A DNA stretch of 64,000 bases from Termitomyces sp. T153 (Eukaryota; Basidiomycota; Agaricomycetes; Agaricales; Lyophyllaceae): positions 1 through 64,000 of the forward strand of contig JACKQL020000187.1 of NCBI GenBank assembly GCA_018296165.2. The letters are read 5' to 3'. The notes below the pieces were generated by a model. The model saw only the letters and a program-made list of their open reading frames with translations, had not been told where the DNA came from and made no database searches. Positions 47,460 to 57,748 of the stretch are shown here, one piece after another (within the stretch, counting starts at the first letter, position 1; every line of letters starts with the position of its first letter). Position numbers and translations under genes: made by a program.

Positions 47460-48470
47460 AAGTTCCTCCTGTTGATCATCCTAATTGCCCCACCAGATGT
47501 CCTGGAGAATGTCCATCTCTGCTCCATTGATGGCTAGACCCTCCATGGCCCAGATCGCAAACAGTTCTTGGTGAAGGAGCATGATGTTGCTCTTATTCTC
47601 TCCTCCCATGCCATGGTCCACTCTTCAGAACAGGGCATCTGGTTTCTCCATGCTCCAGCCAGGCTTGTAGTGCAGTGAGAAGTCAAAGTTGGCAAGGTAG
47701 AAGGACCACCAGGCCTGTTAGTGGTTGAGCTCCTTGGCTATCCAGAAGTATTTGAGGTTTTTATGATCCATCCAGATCTTGAACTTGTGCTATGCACCTT
47801 CCAGAAAGTGCTACCATTTCTTGAATGATCAGATGATAGCCAGCATCTCCTTGTCATGGATCTAATAGTTCTGCTCCACCATGTTTAGGCTCTTGGAGTA
47901 GAAGGCCACTGGATGCCACTTCCCATCCTCTAGGGATTGCTGCAACAGGACTGCCCCTGTAGTGAAGTTGGAGCTGTCAGCTTTCACCCAGAAGGGGGAG
48001 TTGTCATCTGGGAAGAGGAGGACAGGCCCAGAGGTGATGGCATGCTTGAGGGTATTAAAGGCTGCCTGCTCCAGAGGTCCCCAACTCCACACAACATCCT
48101 TTCCAGTGAGGTTAAACAGCAGGTGGGTGTAATGCAAGAAGTCCTGAATGAATCTCCAATAGAAGTTTGTAAAGCCAAGGAACACCTATACCTCCTTCTT
48201 GTTCTTGGGCTCCAGCCACTCTGCCACACCTGCCACCTTCACCAGATCCATCTCCATGGCTCTGTGCAAGATGATCAGACCAAGATACTTGATTTGGGTC
48301 TGCTCGAACTCACACTTTTCTGGTTTGAGGTAGAGTTGGTGCTGGTAGAGGTGCTCCAGAATAAGGTGAGTGATCCAAGAATGCCAGAGGTGGGGGATCC
48401 AGGAGGTCCAGATCTGCAATGAGGAGAGGGCCAGTGTGACATGCACAGATGGCTGTGTGTTCCTGGACTC
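47460..48470 (-). pseudogene. Gypsy RT thumb and RNase H, partial
   Basis: Begins after the YxDD site with LEHLYQHQLYLKPEKCEFEQ and KYLGLII, then FLGFTNFYWRFIQDFLHYTH, and RNase H: SPFWVKADSSNFTTGAVLLQ, WHPVAFYSKSLNMVEQNY. Stops break the RNase H further down. The catalytic palm is deleted. Confidence 0.82.
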
Positions 48471-48599
48471 AAGCCCAGTGTTCTTCCCTGTCCTCAGCAG
48501 TGCAGGTGGAGCACTTTCAAGAGCACCTGCTTATAGTTACTTCCCCTTTGGTCCAATCCACCTCAGAGTTGTGCTTGCAGAGCCACATGAAACCAAGGA

Positions 48600-48930
48600 T
48601 CATGTTCTGTCTACCCAAGCTGAGCTGATAGCACCAGCTTTGATCGGTGTTCTGTCAATGTTGTAGATCAGAATTGGCTTGGGGAGAGGCTGTATGGTCA
48701 GGCCATGGCTTTTGACAAACTCTGAGTCCAAGAACAGTCCTGTCGCTCCACTATCCAGCAGAGCCATGACTCTGTGGGCTTGCTGAGTATCTGCAGTCTT
48801 GATCTCTACATCAAGGTGCAGGGAGTTGGCAGATGGGCTAGAAGCCATCATGTACTGTTGGAGCATTTGGCATGCCCAGGTGGAGGCATGTTGGCAGATC
48901 CTTGGAGGTGTCAGGAAGCTCAGCAAGGGC
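48600..48930 (-). pseudogene. Gypsy aspartic protease
   Basis: ALLDSGATGLFLDSEFVKSH has an intact DSGA active site, with a downstream beta-rich segment (KPILIYNIDRTPIKAG). It follows gag on the minus strand. Confidence 0.8.
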
Positions 48931-49072
48931 TCCAGAGTTGGTATTTGTACATCTGGAGGAGAGCATTAAGGTTCTTCTGTCTCAGAATGAAGAGCATTGG
49001 AAAAAGCAATTTCATTTTCTATTGACAGACCTGAGAACCTGTTAGCACCTAGTGATAGAGGCATACACCTCA

Positions 49073-50110
49073 TCACTTTCCTAAAAATCCTCCACCAACT
49101 CTGGGGGTGCCACATACTTGCTGGTCTCCTCTAGAGTCAACTCCAGAGTGGGCATGTCTGGCAACAGAGCTCTGGCAGCATCCTTCATGGATAGCAGCTG
49201 CAGGAGGAGTTCCTCCTGTTCTGCTGTGGAAAGGTAATGCACCTCCAGGCCCAGGGGACAATGCCATGCAAAGTGCCCAGGCTTCTGGCATCTCTGACAC
49301 AACAGCAGTGTGGTGCAGAGCTGCCTGGCCATGTCTACATCCATGGAGATGCCCAGCAGCAGAGGGTGCAGCATGGGGGTGGCCAGAGTAAGGGCGGGCA
49401 TTTAGCAAGCAGGTACAGAGTAGTGGAGGTTGGTGATTGGAGTGGGACACATCACAGAATGTGGATGGCAGAGCTTCCTGTGAATCTCCATGAGTTGCCA
49501 CTAGTCCCATGCCACCTTATACCACAACACAATCTTTTTATTGTTTGGGTGACCCTCTGCAAGATTATCAATATGTTCCACCAATGCAGGGTGCAGGCTG
49601 TCCTGGAAGGTGAGGCATAGTTGAAGGCCATCAGGGTTGATGGCTTGCTTGACCAGAGCTCAGAACAAGTCAATGTACTCATCCAGCATACATTTTCCTT
49701 GTCTGTATTGCTCCTGGTCCTGTAGTGTCAATGCCATGGTCTTGGCAGGGTCCAGTGGGAAGAACTCAATGCAGAAGTCCTTCTTAAAGGTGGCCCAGTC
49801 CAGAAAACTCCCAACACCTCCAGGGTGATGGAAGACTCATAACACATAGGTGGAGGCACATCTCATCTTCATGTACAACAGTACCCAGGCTATTTTCAAC
49901 ACAATGGAATCAAAGGCATCCCTACTGAGGTGGATGTAAATGAGGTAGGATTGAAGGAATCATTCCCCACCAGAGCGGGCACCATTGTACACATCTGGTA
50001 GCATGGGGCATGGGATCTGTGGTCATAGGGTCACTGGAGCTGTGGAGGCAGGTGCTGACACAGTTGGGGCTGGTTGGGAGATTAGTAGAGAGTTGGAGGT
50101 GGACAAGGAA
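49073..50110 (-). pseudogene. Gypsy gag with zinc knuckle
   Basis: Capsid remnants near 49,700-49,900 (LDWATFKKDFCIEFFPLDPA, QYRQGKCMLDEYIDLF) and a CCHC zinc knuckle CQRCQKPGHFAWHC near 49,270-49,310. Frames are broken. The 5' part beyond about 50,110 is replaced by a Tc1 element. Confidence 0.75.
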
Positions 50111-51331
50111 AACCATCCTGGAGGCCATCTAGCTAAGCTTACTCCATGTGATAAACAGGCTGTTGTTCAACAAATCTCAACTGGGAGACTTGATACAGCT
50201 GTTCAGGTCACTAATTTTATCAACAACATCATTTCCAACCCTGTCTCTCCTCAAACTGTCCAGAATGTGCTGAAGAAGGAGAAGTATTGATCTGCTACAA
50301 AGAGCAAAGTTCCTATGCTCAAAGCTAGACATCAGCAACTACAACTTAAATGGGCTCAAGAGCATCAGAACTGGACTGTGGAGGACTGGAAAAGAGTGTT
50401 GTGGACTGATGAGACAAAGATTAACAGGATTGGGTCAGATCAAAAGCAGTATGTGTGGAAGCTAATGGGCTCAAGAGCATCAAAACTGGACTGTGGAGGA
50501 CTGGAAAAGAGTGTTGTGGATCAATGAGACAGAAATTAACAGGATTGGGTCAGATGGAAAGCAGTATGTGTGGAAGCTCAAAGGAGAAGGCATTTCAAAC
50601 CAAACTACTACACCTACTGTGAAACATGGAGGAGGGACTAATCTCATGGCATGGGGCTGTATAGGTTGGAATTGGGTAGGAAAGCTGGTAGAGGTGGTGG
50701 GGATCATGAATGCAGAGCAGTGCTGTGAAATTTTGGAGGATGGAGCAAAGGAGAGCATTGAAAAGTTGGAGATGGAGGAGGGTGCCTGCTACTTTAAACA
50801 GGACAATGACCCCAAACAAAATTCCAAGAGGGCTAACAAGTGGTTTGAAGACAACAACTTTGATGTCCTCTGGTGGCCAGCCCAATTCCCTGATCTTGAC
50901 CCTATTGAACACCTCTGGGAGTACCCTCAAGGAGCAGCTTAGGCAGTATGAAACACCTCCTCATGGTGTGCATGAATTGTGGGAGAGGGTTGCAAAGGAG
51001 TGGGATGGAATACCAGCAGAAGTATGCCAAAGACTGATAAAAAGCATGCCTAGAAGGATTCAAGCAGTTATCAAGGCAAATGGAGGATATACAAAGTACT
51101 AAATACCAAAATTAGAGATGCTCAAAAAACTGTCCCAATGAGTGAATATTTTAAAATGGCCATTACTCCATCAGTTTTGACTTGAATTACATAAGCTAAG
51201 ACGCAATTTGTAGCTGCAATGCCATAGTATTTTACATGATTTAACCAGAATTTGAGATACTTCCAATCCTTCATGCCAATGTCATCTTTCAAAAAGTATA
51301 AAACATTGGGACAGTTTTTTGAGCCACTGTA
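50110..51331 (+). mobile_element. Tc1/mariner transposon, decayed
   Basis: Tc1-type DDE transposase. HTH part: STGRLDTAVQVTNFINNII, SPQTVQNVLKKEK. Core: NWTVEDWKRVLWTDETKINR, then after a tandem duplication TNLMAWGCIGWNWVGKL, CYFKQDNDPKQNSKRANKWF, WWPAQFPDLDPIEHLWEY. C-terminus: WDGIPAEVCQRLIKSMPRRI. The 115-bp duplication (50,350-50,464 and 50,465-50,579) shifts the frame. The right terminal inverted repeat is at 51,304-51,331 (TACAGTGGCTCAAAAAACTG on the minus strand). The 21-bp segment at 51,120-51,140 is a perfect inverted copy of its inner part. The left end is lost. Confidence 0.85.
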
Positions 51332-51491
51332 TCTGATATCTGGGCCAGAACTATATTCTCCTATATCTGGGTATAGCAGCATTAAACAACATTAAATATA
51401 ATGTTCTGGACCTCATCATGTGTCCGAGCTGTTGGTACCCTCTGGCAGACAGAGATGACATCCCTCAAGGAGTCCAGGAGTCCTTTAAGGC

Positions 51492-53001
51492 ATGGACAGT
51501 TCCACTCATCCAGATCAAGTTGTACATTGGTATGGCTGTGATTGGTGGAACTATATAGGTATTGAGACTGAGCACCTAAGTGATGAGACTGCCAAGAGTT
51601 ATCTCCTCATCCATCAAAATGCAACTTGCAATGAAGAATTGTCAAGCCAAAGCAGTGTCCACTGGAAAGCCCTCTTGGCTCTAGACAGGTTCCAATCAGC
51701 AGCTGGACCAAAATTTCTGTTGACAGCAAATGACCTAATCTGCCGATTTTCAAGTCCATCCACTGGACCCAGCTCTGCTCACCTCTCCAGTGCCAATTCT
51801 ATTGTGCCATCACACTTAGAAGAACTCACTGGTATTGACTCAATCACCAATTCCATGAGTAGCAATGGTGCAATACCATCTGACTGTACCTCTCCAACCT
51901 CTGTGCCTGACACTCAATCACCTGCATGGCCTCCATCAATGCTTGACTTGACAAGGCTATTGATCCTTCCAATCCATGCCATCCATGCCACCACCTCTTC
52001 CTCAAAAGGAGGAAGAATCCTGGCCTCATCTATCATCCTAAAAAAAAATCATCCTCTATTCAAGCACAAGCACAGCCTCAATCACTTTCCCATCCCATTT
52101 CCCTTGTTTGGCAGAGCTTCTTCTCACTGGCACACAGTGATGAAGAACAGATGGATGTTGAGAATCCATTGTTTGATGATCCAGACCTCAGGGGTATGAC
52201 TTTTGAGCCATACCAGTTCAACAACATTCCACCTCTGTTTCATGCTGAGGAAAGTGGATCAGATGAGGAACACCTCCCACAACTCTTCATTGCATCAAAC
52301 AATGGGTCAGACAGTGGAGGGGTGCTGGATGACAGTGAGCTTCCTCCTCTGTTTATGGCAACAGATGATGAGTCTGACAATGGTGACAGAGCTGACAGTG
52401 GAGGTGAACTGAATGACAGTGGGCTTCCTCCTCTGTTTATGGTGACAGATGACAAGTCTGACAAGGAGGTGATATCTGACAATGGCAATGTACTGAGGGA
52501 TGATAGTCTTCCTCCCCTTTTCATTGCATCAGATGCCAAATCTTACAACAGAACTTCAATTGCCAGATCTGGAGATAATGTATTGGCAAATATAATGTAC
52601 ATCCACATAGCAGACAGACCTGCCAGAGAGATCCCCCCCCTCATCATTCTACCAGGACTATCACCAATTTCTGCAATGAATAGTGATTCTGCACCATCTC
52701 TATTCATTCTAGATCACAATTCACATCTGTCAGACAGCAACTTTGCAATGATACTGAACATGGACCAGCCCACTTGACTCCACTGGATGATGAAAGTTCA
52801 TCTGGTACTCCCCCTATTCCTCAGGGGAATGATGTGGAGGAGTGGAAAAGATATGATGAAAGAGCAACACCATGTGAGGACAAGAGACACATTGAAATGC
52901 TGTACCAGAAACATGAGGCAATCTGCATCATTTACCTGGCAGACTTAATTGTTTCTGACAGAACAAGCTTTCTAGCAAGCAAGAGATCATGGCAGATGTA
53001 G
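51492..53001 (+). pseudogene. Acidic repeat protein (LPPLF repeats), unrecognised
   Basis: Two overlapping frames. The first (51,492-52,199) is Ser/Pro-rich. The second (52,151-52,777) contains repeats built on LPPLF followed by an acidic/Ser stretch: IPPLFHAEES, LPQLFIASNN, LPPLFMATDDESDNG, LPPLFMVTDDKSDKE, LPPLFIASDAKS and weaker copies PPLIILPG and APSLFILDHN. Positions 52,774-53,001 continue with VEEWKRYDERATPC. I do not recognise the family. No catalytic domain is seen. It may be the N-terminal, disordered part of a transposon or host protein. CpG is absent. Confidence 0.4.
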
Positions 53002-53566
53002 GCCTGTTGGCCCTTTCACCCCAGCCAACTTTGCCGATGTTTCTGATGCTCTCTTAGAAACTTTAACTTCATCAAGCACAACATCAAGTGTTGTAAGAAC
53101 CCTTCTAGAGGATCCACATACATCACTTGACTTTGAGTATATAAGCAACCCTGGTTTCTTCTTGGATTTGGAGTCAGAACTTGGAGGATGGAGCCATTGA
53201 TGTAGATAGAATCCCTGTAAATATGAAGAGAAAAGATGCAAAAAAGATGCTGTGGCCACACTGCTGATAGGAGAAATGAGAGTACACTGTGGCACCAGGG
53301 AAAATGGGCACACCAGATTTCCAAGCCCTGCCAGAAGACCTCTGGTAGTGGAAATAGGTATACACTGGACCACTGGTGGCCACTGCCAGAAGGCCTCTGG
53401 CAGCCAAGATAGGTATACACCCGACTGGACCACTAGGGAAAAGTGTTGCACCTGCAGGAATTTACAAAACTTGAAGCTACAAAACATTTAAAGCATTCAG
53501 ATGTGATGTGGAATAGTGGAAATCAAACAGAAAAAAACTCATTGCAAATCACTAGGTCAAGGGAGG
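53002..53566. other. Gene-free stretch with short direct repeat
   Basis: An imperfect two-copy repeat of about 60 bp at roughly 53,325-53,440 shares CTGCCAGAAG and ATAGGTATACAC. The three minus-strand frames here overlap one another and have no domain. Confidence 0.45.
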
Positions 53567-54276
53567 GAGTCAAACCCTAGGCTTGACAGTTGAAGTGTGG
53601 CTTAACTAACAATCCAAACCATTGATCCATGGTAGCTCACAATAGCACATCATAATTCAAACCACTAAAGCATAGTGCTTTGGAAAGATAAGCTAGCTAC
53701 AAGCATATGTTGTAGCAAAGAGTGGACAATTAAAAACAAATTTATAGACAATGAATGTCAAGCAAGGGATTCAAACCCTCAACCTGAGTATATGAGACTG
53801 CAGACATTGGCAGAGCTCTAACATTCGAACCCAATAAACCACAAGGGCCTGTTATATCAGGCAACTTAATCATGAAACAAACAATGGTTGATTAAAATGA
53901 TGACTAAAAAAAAGTTTCCATACCAGAATGTCAAGCAAGGGATTCAAACCCTCAGCCTAAGTATATGAGGCTGTAGACATCAGCAGACCTCTAACATTCA
54001 AACCCATTAAGCCATATGGGCCTGCTATATCAAGCAAATTAAGAGCATCTGTAGAACACTGCAGCAATCAAGGATTTGGCAGGTAGCCAGCCTGAATACC
54101 AAACTATGAGAGCATTTTGCTTCAGAGTGTGCCTAAACATCAGTTAGAGCACAGGAGAAAAAGTGCAATAAATAAAAATAAAGACCAAATCAGTAGACAA
54201 TTGTCAGATCAGGGAGTCGAACCCTCAATCTGACAGAGAGAAGTATAACCTGATGGCATTTTGGACCACTAAGCCA
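53567..54276 (-). repeat. Array of four tRNA-like (SINE-like) units
   Basis: On the minus strand each unit has an A-box-like element followed by a B-box-like element. Pairs (A then B, plus-strand coordinates): 54,266-54,276 (TGGCTTAGTGG) and 54,213-54,223 (GGTTCGACTCC); 54,004-54,014 (TGGCTTAATGG) and 53,940-53,950 (GGTTTGAATCC); 53,831-53,841 (TGGTTTATTGG) and 53,767-53,777 (GGTTTGAATCC); 53,620-53,630 (TGGATCAATGG) and 53,567-53,577 (GGTTTGACTCC). The first pair matches both pol III consensus boxes and retains TTCGA; the others have TTTGA. Unit spacing is about 170-275 bp. A functional tRNA is unlikely, because acceptor stems are not evident. Confidence 0.65.
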
Positions 54277-54610
54277 TGATACTGTACTAAGAATGATATT
54301 TTGATGAATCATTTCTGGAGTGCCCCAATCATTGGCATGGTCATTTCCACTGGGCTTGCAACAGATGAGCAGTTCTGTGATGGCTTTTTGCCCCTACAAA
54401 AATGCATCTGGATGGCTTCCCATGCCTAACACTTTGACAGATATCTATACAGACAAACTGAGAGCTTTTGAATGGAAATGCATCTGTAACAGATATGCTT
54501 TTGTGATGGGATCTGGTGACAGACAAAAAAATCAACAATGGAGTGGCCTAAAAAGCTGGTTAACAGAACTGCTTTTGGCAATGGATGTCATATAGCAATG
54601 GAAAGTGGAA
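54277..54610. other. Gene-free stretch
   Basis: A 91-codon plus-strand frame at 54,320-54,595 has no domain. Its end overlaps a partial third copy of the following 333-bp repeat unit. Confidence 0.4.
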
Positions 54611-55269
54611 ACAATGGAAAGAGTTATATGATGGCACACACCAGCTAATGGAACCACTTTTTGCAATGAATGTGATATAACAATGGAAAGCAGACAGTGA
54701 CTGTCCACTGATACCATTGACAACAATACAATGTATGACTCCTGTGAACCAAGAGGGCAGTCAAAGATGTCCACTCAGAATGTTTATGACAACACATTGT
54801 AACATTGCAATGGCACTGTTGCAGACATAACATTGTTAACTTCTGCTACAATGCAGAGGACTGTGCTGGACATGTAGCATACAATACAAAACATGTTCTG
54901 CTACAATATCTGACACATGCACTTGTAGTGCCCTACTCTGGAGACAATGGAAAGAGTTATATGATGGCACACACTGGCTAATGGAACTGCTTTTTGCAAT
55001 GGATGTGATATAGCAATGAAAAGTGGACAGCAGACATCTACTGATACTGTTGACAACAATACAATATATGACTCCCACAAACCAAGAGGGCAATCAAAGA
55101 TGTCTGCTCAGAGTGTTTATGACAACACATAGTAACATTGCAATGGCACTGTTGCAGATGTAACATTGTTATCTTCTGCTATAATGCAGAGGACTGTGCT
55201 GGACATGTAGCATACAATACAAAACATGTTCCACTATAATGTCTGACACATGCACTTGTAGTGCCCTAC
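54611..55269. repeat. 333-bp tandem repeat, two copies
   Basis: Copies 54,611-54,943 and 54,944-55,269 are closely similar throughout, both ending CACTTGTAGTGCCCTAC. A partial unit precedes at about 54,563-54,610. No coding function is apparent. Confidence 0.85.
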
Positions 55270-56449
55270 CCTGTATGGCACAGGTGGCAAGCTTTTTTCC
55301 TGCACTCCTCTGGAAATCCTGTTTTCTTGATCCATGGTGCTCATTCTGCCCAGCTTGCCTTGGAATGCCCTTCTCTGCCTTGTTCACTGGCTCCTTGGTT
55401 CTTAGGAGACTGTGATTGCTGCCAGTTGCCAGATCTGCATCTTCTGGACACAGAGAGCCTGTGTCTATGACTCTGATGCCCTCTTTGCATTGTGGCCCAG
55501 TCTGCCACCTGTTTTGATACTGAATACTGCAATACCAGTTCAGTATTTTGTAATATCCACAATATTGGTACAAGTTGCATGGACATGCATTCAGTATCAC
55601 ATGATAATCAATGCAATGTGCTGACATTATGTTTTGGATAGGGGGGAGGGGTGAGGAATGTGCTTTCATCAGCTTCTGTGTGTGCTTCAATAAAATGGTG
55701 CTTACAATCCAATTCATCTCTGTGTCATCTCTCTCTTGCTGCTTATTGCAAAGTGTATCTCTGGCTAACACCAACAGCTTGTCACTAACTGACTCTGTGT
55801 TCCATGCTCCTGTCCCTTGATGATCTCCATTGCTGCCTAGCTGCTGTGCAGAAGACACACCAACTAGTGGTTTTGCAAGCAAAGTATGAACAGACTATAA
55901 GTAAATGAGGGTTGCAAGTCAAGCTAGGTCCTAGGAAGCCTGCTAGATACAAGGAGCACCAAGTTGCTAGTGCATAGTTGGTAGAGAAGCAGATAGCAAA
56001 AGGGGGAGGGGAACTCCATGGGTAAACTCAGCTAGAGTAGCACTAAGGTTGCTAGACAGGAGTTGCTAGCAAAGTGGTACTAAGGAGAGTGCTAGTGATA
56101 GCAAAGAGGGCATTAGAAAAAGAGAACAATAACAAAAGAAAATGAGCCATTGATGCTAGCATTAAATGAGGACTTGGCAAAATAGTACCCTATAGCTGAG
56201 CAAAACAACAAGGGCACTAACTCAAGAGAGAGAAAGCACTAGAGCAAGAGAAGAAACTTTAGAGTTGCAAGACTTTAATCTGAAGTCTGGGGCTGATAAT
56301 GAGGTAAACTTCTTGTAGTATAGAAAACATGACAATATTTATAATAAATAAAAATAATGAAACTAAAAAGAGTCAATAACAGTGAATAGGTCACTAGTGA
56401 CATAGGTGAGTAGGAGGAATAAGCTAAATTTGACACCTGGAATGACAGT
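55270..56449. other. Degenerate sequence, including GCTAG-rich tract
   Basis: Positions 55,270-55,880 contain only unrecognised short frames. From about 55,900 to 56,440 the sequence is rich in GCTAGC/CACTAG/GTTGCTA motifs and resembles the outer third of the 1-kb LTR family, suggesting an older diverged copy into which the next LTR inserted. Confidence 0.4.
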
Positions 56450-57520
56450 GATGTGCTCCTATGCCACCTAGTGCTGTGCAGGAAACCTAAAAAGAGGACC
56501 TAACACTAGTCACTAGATAGGGTAGCTGGCAGTAGGAAGTTAATAGTTGAGGGTGAGTCAGTAACCATCCCAGAGAACTAGAGCAAAAGTTATGTTGTGG
56601 AGTGAAGTCAATAGAAGTCGCTATTGCTAGCAGAAGTCACTAGTGACAATCAGGAAAGAAAAAAAAAGGTAAAGACAAGTAATGTCGCTAAGACAAAATG
56701 CCCTCCTAACGGAGGTAGTGGAGAGTGAGGGAATAGGGTAGAGATTGGGAAAGGCAGTAACAGGAAGACTAAAATTAAGGGACAAATGTAAACTGGTCGC
56801 TAGCCATAGTTGCTAGCATTGTTAAGTCAGATTAACTAAAATAGGCACCCACATTTGGCACCACACTAAGTTGAGGTCGAAGTTGAGGAGGCTTATCACT
56901 AAGCCTGGGTCGAAGGCAATAAAAAGAGTGAAAAAGGCAAAGTGAAATCTCTTGCTGGTGAGCTCAAAGATAGCAGTTCTCTGATTGTTCGTTTTTTAGT
57001 GTCTATGTACAGTCAGTATTTATACGTTTCAAAGTATAGTATGGGAAAGTAAACAAATAGGCACCACTAGCAACGGCATCTGTCACTGTATTTAGAGTGC
57101 ATACAAGGTGTCAGTCTGTAACTAAGTGAAAAATCATAGGCAAAGTCTTGGTGGCACCTAATTGCAAATAAAACCAAAAAGTAACGAGTCTGATGTCAAT
57201 ACCTGAAGCGTAGATGCTGTTCAAGTATGTTGGTAAGCTCAGCAAAAGAAATGATAGTAAAAAGGTATGTGTCTGATAATTTGTCCATATATAGTAAGAG
57301 AACGCCATTTCATCGCTAGAGTCACTAGGGTCGCTAATAATTGTCACTAGAGAGGGTCTAGGCCTTGATGATTTAGGCCCAAGTTCCAGACTCCACGTGA
57401 TGTTTCTTGTGATTGGTAAGTCTTGTGGTTGCTAAAGTCTCATGCTTCGGTCCAATCCTTGGGCTAAGTCTCGTGTGCTGAGTGTTGTGACTTGTGTCAG
57501 ATTCAAGGTAGTCAGCTGCC
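56450..57520 (-). repeat. 1-kb LTR, likely the 3' LTR of the 57.7-64 kb element
   Basis: Homologous to the two other 1-kb copies, but it retains many CG dinucleotides and is therefore the youngest. The minus strand carries TATAAATACTGACTGTACAT near 57,010-57,030, so it points the same way as the minus-strand pol. A purine tract (GGGGGAGGATGATGAG on the minus strand, near 57,570-57,585) lies just inside, compatible with a polypurine tract although about 50 nt from the apparent LTR edge. The exact boundary is uncertain by some tens of bases. Confidence 0.68.
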
Positions 57521-57748
57521 ACTAAGTCCAAAATGCCAAAAAAATGGTGCTCAGTGATAACTGGGGCTCATCATCCTCCCCCATACTGAAATATTGACTG
57601 TCCTCAGTCAACCCCAAAAATCACATGCTTGATTGCTTGGTCCATGCACCAGAGGGATTCGAATAAAAATGGCTGGTGGTATCACTTGAACTTCATCATC
57701 CCCACTTTCTTCTCATCTACTCTCCACTACAATCTCGATCTTATTGCT

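Larger units (their letters stand above)
45025..50110 (-). mobile_element. Second Ty3/gypsy chromovirus, degenerate
   Basis: Minus-strand order is gag (50.1-49.07 kb), protease (48.93-48.6 kb), partial reverse transcriptase and RNase H (48.45-47.46 kb), inserted LTR (47.41-46.41 kb), integrase (46.4-45.24 kb) and chromodomain. The N-terminal half of the reverse transcriptase, including the YxDD site, is missing between 48,600 and 48,446. CpG is nearly absent. Confidence 0.85.

Noticed and set aside
54200..54280. Possible functional tRNA gene
   Set aside because: Pol III boxes are excellent, but no convincing acceptor stem pairing could be drawn, and the neighbouring units are diverged copies, favouring a tRNA-derived repeat.
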